This document shows, one piece after another, positions 1 through 11,423 of a DNA stretch of 64,000 nucleotides; position 1 is the first letter of the stretch, and each line of letters starts with the position of its first letter. Location: assembly GCA_030068145.1 (NCBI GenBank), contig JAPJBO010000289.1, positions 124,001 through 188,000 on the forward strand, given 5' to 3'. Position numbers and translations under genes: made by a program. Below the pieces are notes generated by a model. It saw nothing but the letters and a program-made list of their open reading frames with translations. It did not search any database and was not told where the DNA came from. This stretch comes from Diplonema papillatum. Taxonomy: Eukaryota; Euglenozoa; Diplonemea; Diplonemida; Diplonemidae.

Positions 1-675
1 AACATACGCCACGTCAAGGTCCCGGACTAGCGTCTCCGGGTCAACGGCCATCTGTCCCTTCCAGTCCAACACGTTCTTTGCCTCAGCCACGAACGAACGA
101 AGAGTCGACTCCGAAGGTGCGCCCTTCTTTACGCCCTGCAGCTCCGCCACCGCCTGGCGAAGGGCCCCGAGCTCCAATCGCAGAGCTGCGCCATCGTCGA
201 CGGCAGCCCGCCTAGGAGAAATCGGAGGAGTCCGCGGCGGCGTAGGTGGGCGGGGTACATCTTGATCGTCGTCCCCGTCCGGGCGCCTGAGATCCGGTGC
301 GCCGGCTTTCCACTTCGAACTAGCTTTCATCGCAAGCTTCAGAACGCGCGGGTTAACCAGCGACGCATCGGCGAGCAGGGCTGCCACCTTCCACGATTCT
401 AGCGCCTCCACTTTCCCGTCCAAGTCACTCCCTTCGTCCACGTCCAGGAGATCCCGAACCACGGCCTTCGCGGAAAGCAGTTGCTGCTCCTCCGGTAGAC
501 CGCCGAAGAAGTGCATGATCCACCCGCTCAAGTCCGAGAGGACAATGTACCGCCTCGGAAACGGCTTTCCTACTAACTCTGTGAACGACAGAGAGAACTC
601 CTTCGGCAGCGTCCATCCCTGGTAGCCCGATGTGGACTGCTTGTCAAAAACGGACGCGCGGGGATCATTAGGCAT
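1..675 (-). CDS. Gag-like ORF of tyrosine-recombinase retrotransposon, copy 1 (runs off the window)
   Basis: An open frame runs on the minus strand from an ATG at 675 to base 1 without a stop (225 codons) and leaves the window. From about 513 down to 1 it is nearly identical to the gag-like ORF at 6099-6952, so it is the same element family. Unlike that second copy it keeps an intact N-terminus, beginning MPNDPRASVF, with a hydrophobic stretch near residues 50-65. The middle has a Pro-rich linker (PRPPTPP) followed by a helical, coiled-coil-like segment. No zinc knuckle is visible. The position upstream of recombinase and RT in the second copy is what suggests a structural Gag role; no domain proves it. 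The remaining ORFs of this copy would lie left of the window. Confidence 0.65.
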   Translation of the reverse strand, partial: MPNDPRASVFDKQSTSGYQGWTLPKEFSLSFTELVGKPFPRRYIVLSDLSGWIMHFFGGLPEEQQLLSAKAVVRDLLDVDEGSDLDGKVEALESWKVAALLADASLVNPRVLKLAMKASSKWKAGAPDLRRPDGDDDQDVPRPPTPPRTPPISPRRAAVDDGAALRLELGALRQAVAELQGVKKGAPSESTLRSFVAEAKNVLDWKGQMAVDPETLVRDLDVAYV

Positions 676-794
676 AGAAGAAGAAGAATTCAGTCTCAGA
701 AGACCCACCTCAGCCCACCCGAAGTCTCCTGTTGTAGGCTCGGGTGGTGTGCTCATCCTGCCATGCGCTTTGCTCCAGTTCCTACCGTGTACTA

Positions 795-3022
<2,228 letters not shown>

Positions 3023-3203
3023 CAGGAATTGGCAGCTAGCTTCTGGCCTCATCGCACTCGGTCTCGGCTTGGGTCATCGAGTTCATTCATCATCAGAAAG
3101 GGAAGGAAGGAGAGAACAGTCTGACAGAAGCCTGATAACTTGCATACTAGCGAATGGGATAGAGTGTGCCTGTTGACCATGTCAATGGGCCAACCAGGCG
3201 AGA

Positions 3204-4731
3204 TCACATTCCATCCACCACTCCGCCAGTGAAAAACGTCCTCACCGCTTGTGTCACCTCCGCCACGGACTGAGGAGTGAAGGCCGTCAAGGGAACCCGG
3301 GATGGGAGATCAGCAGGGTTTCCCGCACTTCTCACCCATCGAACTGATACGGCACAGTTCAAGGACTGCACCCGCTTCAAACCTGCGACCACCGCGTCGT
3401 TCAAGACGGAACTCCGCAGGCACGCACCTTTCCGCGCGACACCCTTGACTGTTGTGTTGTCGACGACAACATCAACCCGACCCCCAGACGCACTGTCGGG
3501 CAAGGACAAAAGAACGCGCTCGAAGGCCAGCGCTTCAAGTTCGTTTATGTGCCAGAGGGACTCCTCCCGTGTCCACGCCGCACCAAGGATGGTCACCTCC
3601 GATGTGCGAGAGTCCACAAGGACGCCCCCCCAGCCCTTCTTACTGGCATCTACAAATGCCGTTATAGACGGCCTCGCCGCTCCGGTTGGAAGACTGCGAG
3701 GTCTCAAAACCGAATCGATCCAGTTTTGCAGAGACGCCCGCACGCACGGGGAAATCGACACGTAATCGGACGGCAGCTTGGCTCCTCGATTCAACGCGTT
3801 GGTGACACGTCGGAGAAACTTCAGCGAAAACCAGAAGGACCCGGGGAAAATCCCCGCGATGGCCGATGCGTGCAGCAGGCGCCCTCCCAAGGTTTCCAAC
3901 TCATGCGCCGGAACGGTCGCAGCACCCAGCACGTAGCGCGTTTCCAACAGCTTCCGCTTGAGCTTGCGGCACAGCGCCACCTGGTGTGACACATGATCCC
4001 ACCGGACTCCGATGAACTCGTACTGCCGTGAGGCAGTTTGCGAATCCGTCTCTTTCCAAGTTAGGCCGCAGTCGGAGGCGGTCCGATCCAAACGTCGAGT
4101 GGCTTCGACGACGGACTTCTTTGTCCCGGCGTATCTGATGTTGTCGACCCACACATCGACAACCACAGAGCGCTCCGCAAACTCGGGCATCACGTAGTCC
4201 GGATGCCCGGCCGAAACGGCGGCAAGAGTGTGCATTATCTCCGGGGCACACGAATGCCCCATGGGGAGACGTGTCAACTCCCACCATGCGCCCTCCGCGT
4301 CGCAAAACCGGAAGAGCCGAGTTGCGCCTGGAGGGATGGCCACTGCGTAGAACCCCGTTCTGAAGTCCCGCGTCGTGCCACACTCCTCGTGTACCGCGGT
4401 AAGGTACTTGGACACATGCCCCAATGGCACGTGCGCTTCGTAACCCTGGGCCTCGGCCACACGATTCCCATCAAACGACCACAAAATGAATCGCTGGCGC
4501 AACGCCCCGTCCTTCCTCGATGACGGTGATGACCAGAGGGCCCGGACCAGGCGCTCGTCTGGCGATACCGTGTTTGGACAGCTCGCGCGCATGTCCAGGA
4601 TCGAGCCGGGAAGGCGATCCCATTGACGGCAGAAGGTCGCCGGTTTCTGGTGAAAACGTCAGGCGCCACGTATCGTCAAAACGCTTGCGCGCCGCCGGTG
4701 TCATCCGATCCTTCAACTTCTCCACGTCCAT
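3204..4731 (-). pseudogene. Reverse transcriptase-RNase H of the YR retrotransposon, one frameshift
   Basis: The long open frame 4592-3204 holds most of the RT (TRDFRTGFYAVAI as motif A, LPMGHSCAPE as motif B, VWVDNIRYAG at the motif C position) and an RNase H domain with FVDAS, NELEAL, VVVDN and AGNPAD supplying the D-E-D-D residues. The start of the RT (MDVEKLKDRM... to LVITVIEE) lies in another frame beginning at an ATG at 4731; the frames meet at about 4511-4520, where the next conserved stretch, KDGALRQRF, resumes. This points to one indel, or programmed frameshifting. Motif C reads V-D-N instead of the usual x-D-D, so either the family carries this variant or the polymerase is dead. Copy 1 would distinguish these but lies outside the window. 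Confidence 0.75.
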
Positions 4732-4862
4732 GCAGTCGATGGATGCTGCGTGAAGGGGAGCCTCCTTCTCTTCCTTCGTCCGAGGGAGCCGTGTCGAGCC
4801 GCCTCGTCTGGCGATCGAATGTCCGCCCGACTTCTCGAAGACATCCGACCGCAAGAAGCTGG

Positions 4863-6098
4863 TCACAGAAAGATCGTGACCTTCCCCGTCTCCAGGGCGC
4901 GTGCCATGTCGACGAGGCCGCCGCCGTACCGAATCGTCATGTCGGATAGCGTCCCCGGACCGCCCTTCTCCTCGTGCTTGCCCAGGCGATCGACGAGGTA
5001 CGGCGAGATCGGTTCCCCGCGTGCCATCAGCGCGAAGAGGTGCGTCATCGCCCCTCTCTTGATCGAGTGGGCGGAGAACCCGTTCATCGTCGGGGTTCGG
5101 GCCCAGGTAGCGTCCAAGGTCGTTGCCGTCATCGCCGAGAGCTGCCGGAACGGCGCACAGACCTGATAGAGGGCCGCAATCTCGGCGGTCAGGTGCCCCT
5201 TCACGACAGTGAACCTCGACGCTCTGAAGGGGTTGCGGCGGCGGCCCTTTGGCGTCTGCATCCAGTCGACGATGACTTCCTCCGCCGTAACAAGCAGGAA
5301 CTGGTGCGACGACAGCGACGCTACCTCCCCCCAACGGGCTGCCGCCTTCCAACACAGAAAAACCCCGAGCCTGATCGTGGCCGGCTGGCCCTCCGCCCAC
5401 GAAAGGAGGGTCTGCTTCTTTACCGGGGTAGCTTGGCACAGGGGAACTGCCGCGCCCGTATTGCGCAGTGCCGAAGAGAGCACACGCAGGGGACTGTTGT
5501 CGAGGCCCATCGACCCAAATACCGCCGACAGGGACTTCGCATACGTGAGTAGCCCTTGGGGCCTCACGCCCGTCGCCGCCAGAAAGACACACGCGACATT
5601 CGCATCGATCAGGAGGCCGCGCTCCGACGTCCAGGCCTGGAGCCGCCGCCACAAGCCACGGCGCTCCTGGAGCGTGGTTTCGGCCCACATCGTCTGCGCG
5701 AGGGCAGCCAAGCGCGCTTCCGCTTGCGGTACCGTCACCAGCGCCTCGCCCGTACGGATCGTGCGCCCAGGTGTCCAACCCGTCAGCAGACTGTGGACGG
5801 CGCGGCCTAAAGCTGTCTGTGGACGGCTCGCCAACCCTGGCGCCTGAGAGGCCCCCGCAGATACGTTGGAGGGTCTCAGCAATGTTGGACAACCGCTCAG
5901 CAACGTCGAAGAACACGCCAATGCAGGCGCAGCTCTTGCACGACCGGGCGGTTTCGGACGAGGGAGGTCTCTCCTCGCGCGAAGGGTCTGGTGAGGCCCC
6001 ACGACCTGGGGCGAGCGAACAGGAAAAGGTTGATTGATTGTGCCCGGGTGGGCGGACTTCGTTACTGGCAAGGGGTTTGGGGGCCGGAGGACGGCCAG
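4863..6098 (-). CDS. Tyrosine recombinase of the YR retrotransposon
   Basis: The frame is open from just after the gag stop (TGA at 6099-6101) to a stop at 4863 and is in the same frame as gag. Counting from a TTG at 6071, the catalytic constellation is visible: R246 (AARWGEV), the H335-x-x-x-R339 pair (HSIKRGAMT), H366 (GKHEE) and the nucleophile candidate Y382 (MTIRYGG). A helical core-binding region (about residues 115-200) precedes it. In DIRS-type elements this enzyme inserts the circular cDNA without duplicating the target. No ATG precedes the core-binding region (the first is at about residue 128), so synthesis probably depends on readthrough of the gag stop or on an unseen splice. I see no internal stop or frameshift. 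Confidence 0.75.
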   Translation of the reverse strand: MAVLRPPNPLPVTKSAHPGTINQPFPVRSPQVVGPHQTLRARRDLPRPKPPGRARAAPALACSSTLLSGCPTLLRPSNVSAGASQAPGLASRPQTALGRAVHSLLTGWTPGRTIRTGEALVTVPQAEARLAALAQTMWAETTLQERRGLWRRLQAWTSERGLLIDANVACVFLAATGVRPQGLLTYAKSLSAVFGSMGLDNSPLRVLSSALRNTGAAVPLCQATPVKKQTLLSWAEGQPATIRLGVFLCWKAAARWGEVASLSSHQFLLVTAEEVIVDWMQTPKGRRRNPFRASRFTVVKGHLTAEIAALYQVCAPFRQLSAMTATTLDATWARTPTMNGFSAHSIKRGAMTHLFALMARGEPISPYLVDRLGKHEEKGGPGTLSDMTIRYGGGLVDMARALETGKVTIFL

Positions 6099-6952
6099 TC
6101 AATATTTCCCTCCGGCCTTTCCGTTTCCCTGCGACTTCTTGTACTGCCGCCTCGGACGCTCCGACTTTTCGCGCTGTCCTCGAATCCCGGCCACGACCTT
6201 GTCGAACGGATCATCCGTCAACTGTTGGAGACCGCGCATGACGGATTTCCGGCTTATTCCCTCCTCAACGTAGACGCGCTGTGCACGGAGGTCCAGAAGG
6301 AGGTCGTTACCAAGCCTCACCTGCTCGGGGCAGCTTTCCCAACCGTCTGTCGTCGCCGCCGATATCAACCAGCACTTGAGCCTCGTAAAAACGTGGAGAA
6401 GATCACCACCTGGCAAATGCCGCCTCCCAGCAACATACGCCACGTCAAGGTCCCGGACTAGCGTCTCCGGGTCAACGGCCATCTGTCCCTTCCAGTCCAA
6501 CACGTTCTTTGCCTCAGCCACAAACGACCGAAGAGTCGACTCCGAAGGTGCGCCCTTCTTTACGCTCTGCAGCTCCGCCACCGCCTGGCGAAGGGCTCCA
6601 AGCTCCAATCGCAGAGCCGCACCATCGTCGACGGCAGCCCGCCTAGGAGAAATCGGAGGACTTTGCGGCGGCGTAGGTGGGCGGGGTGCCTCTTGATCGG
6701 CATGGTCGTCCCTGTCCGGGCGCCTGAGTTCCGGTGCGCCGGCTTTCCACTTGGAGTTGGCCTTCATCGCCAGCTTCAAAATCCGCGGGTTGACCAGCGA
6801 CGCATCCGCGAGCAGAGCTGCTACCTTCCACGCTTCTAGCGCCTCCACCTTCCCGTCCAAATCACTACCCACGTCCACCTCCAGGAGATCCCGCACCACG
6901 GCCTTCGCGGAAGGCAGTTGCTCTCCATCCGGTAGAGCACCGAAGAAGTGAA
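6099..6952 (-). CDS. Gag-like ORF, copy 2, 5'-truncated
   Basis: This is homologous to gag copy 1 over its first ~510 bases and continues through a C-terminal half not present in the window for copy 1. Visible parts, in order: an acidic N-terminal region, a Pro-rich linker (RPPTPPQSPP), a helical segment likely to form a coiled coil (LRLELGALRQAVAELQ), a globular region, and a very basic C-terminus (REKSERPRRQYKKSQGNGK) that could bind nucleic acid. The true start is lost: homology ends near 6950, and the frame upstream of it is unrelated sequence. It ends with TGA, directly followed in frame by the recombinase. Confidence 0.65.
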
Positions 6953-7224
6953 TTGTGTTCTTGCACTCTAGCCGAATGGCGGGTGGCGGATTTCCGCGCT
7001 CGGGCGCAAGACACAATTATGCTGCTTTTGCAGTGCAAGCCGAACCCGGTTCGCGACTTCGGTTGCGGTAAAGTGTTACGAAGTCTTCGGCTTTCTGATC
7101 CGGATACGCGTATGCAACAGATAGTTAGAGGTCACTTGAAGGATACCCGTGTGCAGCGTTCGAAAGAGTTTGCGTATCTGGCGTCTTTTTTTTGGGGGGA
7201 ACTCTTTCGACCCTCTTCGCAGGT
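6953..7224. other. Spacer, no gene seen
   Basis: Sequence beyond the truncation point of the retroelement. No coding or repeat signal was recognised except short matches near 7200 to the start of the following inverted-repeat region. Confidence 0.5.
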
Positions 7225-7835
7225 TCGTTTCTAGTCTTGGAAGGTTCGCTTCTAGTTTTGGAAGGTTCGTTTCTAGTTTTGGAAGGTTCGCTTCTAGTTT
7301 TGGAATCGGTTCGCTTCTGGTGGTCGGAGTCCGCTTTTTGGACACGATTGCCTTGGAACTTCGGTCCGATCTCGTTCTTAGTTTTGGAAGATTCGTTTCT
7401 AGTTTTGGAAGGTTCGAAACTAGTTTTGGAAGGTTCGTTTCTAGTTTTGGAAAGGTTCGTTTCTGGTGGTCGCAGTCGATTTTTGACACGATTCCCTTGG
7501 AATTTCGGCCGATCTCGTTTTAGTTTTGGAATCGGTTCGTTTCTAGTTTTGGAAGTGGTTCGTAACTTTTCGAAAAAGTAAACGAACCACTTCCAAAAGT
7601 AAACGAACTCTTCCAAAAGTAAACGAAGCGATTCCAAAACTAGTTTCGAACCTTCCAAAAGTAAACGAACCGATTCCAAAACTAGTTTCGAACCTTCCAA
7701 AAGTAAACGAACCGATTCCAAAACTAGTTTCGAACCTTCCAAAAGTAAACGAACCGATTCCAAAACTAGAAACGAAGTTTCCAAAAGTAAACGAACCGAT
7801 TCCAAAACTAGAAACGAACCTTCCAAAAGTAAACA
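7225..7835. repeat. Tandem and inverted repeat block (GTTCGTTTCTAGTTTTGGAA family)
   Basis: The left part (about 7225-7560) is built from repeats of a ~24-bp unit containing TTCTAGTTTTGGAAGGTTCG. The right part (about 7575-7835) carries the same unit in reverse complement (GAACCTTCCAAAACTAG-like and CCAAAAGTAAACGAACC). The two halves meet near 7575 around TTCGAAAAAGT and could fold into a long cruciform or RNA hairpin. Related words recur near 26410-26460. The ORFs here (poly-'LVLEGS' patterns) are repeat translations. Confidence 0.85.
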
Positions 7836-7854
7836 AACCCCACACCCCCCCCCC

Positions 7855-8007
7855 CAATTTTTTTTTTGGAAAAAAAAAATTGCTCAACTTCATCAAAAAT
7901 TACCGCAGTTTTTGTTCGAAAATTTTAAAATTTAAAAGGCCCCATTTTTTGTCCTGAAAGAATTGGTGGCCATTTACCAAAAAGACACAAGGTTTTGACC
8001 CTGCATG
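7855..8007. mobile_element. MITE-A copy 1 (left end missing)
   Basis: From about 7880 to 8007 the sequence matches the MITE-A copies at 17127-17336 and 54344-54558 and ends with the right TIR (AAGACACAAGGTTTTGACC, then CTGCATG) followed by CTAA. The left TIR is absent; poly-C and poly-A lie in its place. Confidence 0.8.
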
Positions 8008-8048
8008 CTAAAGCATCAACCCACAATAACCCCCCTCCGCGCACACAG

Positions 8049-8689
8049 AGAACCAGCGGCTGCAGGAGAATCCGTTGAAGTCGCGGCTCGACACGCGGGA
8101 GCAGGAAGCGGCGGACCTGAAGACGAAGCTCAGCGTCGCGTCGGAGTCGCTCTCGAAGCGGAACCTGGAGTACGACCAGCTGCGGCGGCACTTGGAGACC
8201 GTCGAGGCCAACCTGCTGCAGGCGGAAACCTACAAGCGGGGCGAGCAGGAGCAGCGCGCCCAGGCGCAGCTGAAGCGCGCCATCGCCGCGATCCAGCAGC
8301 AAGACACGCCGTCGTCCGACGCGTCGCCCGCCCTGCAGCACTACCTCGCGAAGCAGAAGCAGCCGATCGCCCTCAATCCTGCCTCTCGGAGCACCCAAGA
8401 CACGCCGCGCAGCACGGCGGCGCAACCCGTGCGCCACTCGCACGGGGTTAAAGAGGCCATATCCTCCTCCGTCGGCGTCGCCATCGACCCCAGCAAAGAC
8501 CCGATGTCGTCCGAACCCAAGCCGCCGGGCAGGCACGGGAGCACACCCGTCGCGAGCCCGGCGTCCAGCGCCCCCGCTTACGCTAAAGCCAAGCAGCTCG
8601 CCGACAACCACTTGGCCGCGCTTCTCGACAAGGCGAACCGCCAGCCAAAGCGCGAGTCGATCACGTGGAGCCGCGACAACCGCCGATAA
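8049..8689 (+). CDS. Last exon of a coiled-coil protein (partial, unknown)
   Basis: An open frame of about 213 codons ends at a TAA (8687-8689). It has no ATG near its start; an in-frame stop occurs at 8027-8029, and an AG acceptor (GCGCACACAG) lies at 8047-8048, so I read it as a 3'-terminal exon. The first ~75 residues are heptad-rich (ADLKTKLSVASESLSKRNLE, then ETVEANLLQAE) and predicted coiled coil. The rest is a Ser/Pro/Ala-rich low-complexity tail ending in a basic patch (KANRQPKRES). No family was recognised. Just upstream lie MITE-A and the inverted repeat, so the earlier exons are either far left or were lost. GC-rich third codon positions match the other host genes. Confidence 0.6.
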
Positions 8690-9458
8690 CCCTTCTTGCC
8701 CCCGCTAACGCCGGCACAGCGCCGTCCGGTGTCCGTGCGCCCGAGATACACTGGCTGCCGGCGAGCGTCCACGCCGCTCATGGGTGCCAGCGCTTCGCGT
8801 CTAAAAGCGCGATTGCTTGGTGTACCTCGGCCAACGCATTCGTCGTTTCGCGCTCCGGCTCGTCTTGAAACACGAACCAGCAGTGTGGAAACGCTTCAAG
8901 ATCGGTGAGCGGCAGGCAAGCCCCCTGGACAGCGAACAAGCGCGTAGTTTGCTGGTAGAATAATGCAGCATATCATTTCTTCTTTTGCGCAACGCTGTTC
9001 CTAGCAAGCAAGTCGGCTGAAAACGAGGCGCCGAGTGATTATTGCGGAGTTGCTGCATCTCGCATTCCAAGACCTATTCGACCACCCTCTCTCAACCAAC
9101 GACAAACGATGCGGTACTGTTCCGACCCTGGCCGTCTTTCCCTATTCTGTCTGTAGTTTTTTTGGTTTGCAGGCGTCTGCAAAACTTGTATATTTCTCCC
9201 GCCCCTGCTCAACAAGTGCATGCTATTGCTTGCGGTTCGTGTACTCAATATATCTCAATGCAACACGCGGGATGTGGGAAGGCGCGATCCTCGTCGATAC
9301 GAAAGGTATTGCGATGTCGCCTGGGAGCGTTTTCTAAATATCAACAGACGCTACGTCCACAAACACGCCTCATGTTTACATTTCCTTCCAGTTTCCTGCC
9401 CCAACTGTTCACCCCGCCGTTCGAACACACCACATTGCGGGAGAGGCGCCTAACTAAT
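8690..9458. other. Spacer, no gene seen
   Basis: Includes the probable 3'-UTR of the coiled-coil gene. I see no coding signal, repeat or RNA gene. Confidence 0.5.
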
Positions 9459-9482
9459 CTTGCGGAAGTGCTACTTCCGCAA
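9459..9482. repeat. Short near-perfect palindrome
   Basis: TTGCGGAAGT and ACTTCCGCAA flank a 3-bp centre, giving a stem of 10 bp. Function unknown. Confidence 0.6.
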
Positions 9483-10129
9483 TGACTACGTAGTTTAACC
9501 AATTCGCGGTGGGTCAGGGTTATCTCTGGGTTCGTTGTTCCAGGTACAGTAAGTCAAAAAAGCATGAACCCAAGCCTGAAACGGTAGTGTACCCACTTTC
9601 ACCCGAGTGCTACTATTTCCACACAACAGTTAAATCACAAAATCACGGGATGACGCTGTACAACGCCTTCGTCAGTCCGTGGCGGTCCTGAGATTACCGC
9701 CTCAGGGGACACCACTGATCAAGGGGTGTAACCATTTCAAAACTCTGTGTGGAACCGCAACCCGGAACTACATGCCGGTCACAGCATCCACTAGAGTGCA
9801 CCGCGAACAAAGAATAGACTGCCTTAGCATTACGTGAGATTTCCCCCCCAATCCTAACGTGTCCGTGGCTTGCACACCCCCGCCTATCTAATCCATCACA
9901 CGATCAAGGGTGACGAGGAAGGGAGGCATCCCTGTGCCACCTGCTAATTCGGAGTCCCCTGAGTCTTCCAGCCTTGTAACTTGTGCGCAAGTATAGATTA
10001 AACCGAGCTTGTCGCCCGACAAGCCGGGCAAGCACTTAGCTAGAACGCCCTAGAAGCACCGAAGGTGCTCAAACGAAGTTTGCTACGAAATAGTCGAAGA
10101 CTATACAGTAAGGAAGTGTTTGCAGTAGA
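9483..10129. other. Spacer of unknown content
   Basis: No open frame of note. Stem-loop-like stretches occur near 10005-10080 (CTTGTCGCCCGACAAG, AGCACCGAAGGTGCT). I compared it by eye with conserved rRNA regions on both strands and did not find a secure match. Confidence 0.4.
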
Positions 10130-10350
10130 GTTTAAGCGGTCAACTGCAGCATGCAAGGCTTTAAGTTGGAGTTCACAGCGAAACTTGCCTGCCCTGCCCC
10201 TTGGCTGCCGATACAACGGGATTGTGTTCAATGCAAGAGCCAAACCAACATACGTCAAGGCTTGACGATATTTCCTTTGGAAATCGGCGCCTCTTGGGCC
10301 CGTGGCTCTGCAGTACTCTGAACACGTAAAGCTTTGCTCCCGCGCAGCCG
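10130..10350 (-). repeat. Dispersed repeat F, copy 1
   Basis: The reverse complement matches 50590-50850 over about 230 bases, with shared words such as TACTGCAGAGCCACGGGC and CACGTGTTC. Both copies keep a similar reading frame in part (GKPA-RE-SFTCS, then ALALNT). Origin unknown. Confidence 0.7.
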
Positions 10351-10524
10351 GCTTCCCGGTAAACATGTAAGAAATTTTGAAGTATGAGAACTCGCCGCCT
10401 GAGAACGCAGCTGCGCAACCAAGTTGCCGCGCATTGCTGCTGCCTTCGGCACGGGGCCGCTTGTTGTATTCTCTGCATTTTGTCCCGCCTTTCTGTTTGT
10501 CTTTTGCGCGTCGTATCACTTTAC

Positions 10525-10715
10525 GCACGTGTTGTTATACCCATCAGAGTCTGTGTGGCACCTCGGTTGACTGACTAGAGTCCGATGGACCATACCCGCA
10601 CGCACCGTTTAATGAGACAGCAGCCACTACAACGCGGGTGTTATGCACGTGTTGTTTTGCCGACCAGAGTCCGCGTACAGCACCTCGGTTGGCCGACGGG
10701 GTGTGATGGAATAGG
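10525..10715. repeat. Degenerate tandem duplication, ~125-bp spacing
   Basis: Two segments starting at about 10528 and 10648 share GCACGTGTTGTT, CAGAGTC and CACCTCGGTTG, ending with GATGGA. They lie immediately beside the SSU rRNA fragment. Confidence 0.6.
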
Positions 10716-10805
10716 CCATTGGTAGTGCGCGTCTCGGGTAAGCAGCAAGCCGCCGATGCCAAAAGACACCCCCTACAACGACACACCCACCTATTGGGGG
10801 AGTAG

Positions 10806-11028
10806 CAGAATCAACCTGACAAATCACTCCATCAACCAGGAGCGGCCATGCACCACCACACAATTCATCGAGAAAGAGCTCTCAACCTGTCAATCCTTGA
10901 GATCGTCCTGACCTAGTAAAATTCCCAGTGTTGAGTCAAATTAAGCCGCATACCCCACGCCTGGTGGTGTCATTCCGTCAATTCCTTTAATTTCCAGCCT
11001 TGCGAAGGTACTCCCCCCTGAACCATAA
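10806..11028 (-). rRNA. Small-subunit (18S) rRNA fragment, divergent
   Basis: On the minus strand this reads through the universally conserved SSU core: GGGGGGAGTAC, AAAGGAATTGACGGAAT, CACCACCAGGCGTGG, CGGCTTAATTTGACTCAA, GGATTGACAG, GAGAGCTCTTTCT, GGTGGTGCATGGCCG and GGAGTGATTTGTC. It covers the binding site of the universal 907/926 reverse primer. It contains changes at positions that are nearly invariant in eukaryotes (for example GGAATGACACC where GGAAGGGCACC is usual), and neither the 5' nor the 3' remainder of an 18S gene follows. I read it as a transposed or decayed fragment rather than a working rRNA gene. A second, non-overlapping SSU fragment lies at 26795-27038. Confidence 0.85.
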
Positions 11029-11423
11029 TCTTTGATTTCTCGTTCGGGGAGTGCAGCAGACCCCCCGATCTGCGCACCGTGCACCGAGACCAGAGCCTGC
11101 TGGAACAGGCTACTTCCCCTGCAGACGTGTTACTAGAACCAAGGATCCAGACAGTCCGGACACGGCAACGAAGCCTCTCCCAAACGCAGGTAAAATAAAT
11201 AATCAAAAGAACGCCGTCGCAGGCAACCGACGGAGCGTACAACGCCGGAAGCACAGGCGTACAAAGACAACCAACCGAACACCCCAGAGTTCCGCCCCCC
11301 GCAGGAACCAAACCTGAGGCATAAGTGCAGCGGAGAAGGAACCGCCGGCAAATAACAGGAAGCAGCAGAGAGCCACAGTGTGAACACGACCTCGCTCCTT
11401 GCGAGGGCCTGCAGAGTGTGACC

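Larger units (their letters stand above)
3023..6952 (-). mobile_element. Tyrosine-recombinase (DIRS/Ngaro-like) retrotransposon, copy 2, 5'-truncated
   Basis: On the minus strand the order is gag-like ORF (6952-6099), tyrosine recombinase (6098-4863), then RT-RNase H (4731-3204). Combining a tyrosine recombinase with RT-RNase H and lacking an integrase or protease is the hallmark of the DIRS order of retrotransposons. The 5' end is cut: homology to copy 1 stops near 6950, inside gag, and unrelated sequence follows. The 3' non-coding end is probably the ~180 bp between 3203 and the TAG array. Having the recombinase before the RT differs from the gag-RT-recombinase layout I know for Ngaro and PAT elements. 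The terminal or split direct repeats of the group were not located. Confidence 0.75.

Noticed and set aside
4471..6102. 543-codon minus-strand ORF as one gene
   Set aside because: Its first two thirds overlap the tyrosine recombinase in another frame and have no motif. Only its last third (after ~4731) is real, as the N-terminal part of the RT ORF.
7125..7826. ORFs with repeating LVLESVRLLLEGS on the minus strand
   Set aside because: Repeat translation of the inverted-repeat block, no independent coding evidence.
9650..10020. Possible rRNA or group I intron sequence (CTTGCACACCCCCGCC resembles an SSU 3'-end word)
   Set aside because: Flanking conserved words are missing and orientation conflicts with the nearby SSU fragment; chance similarity is likely.
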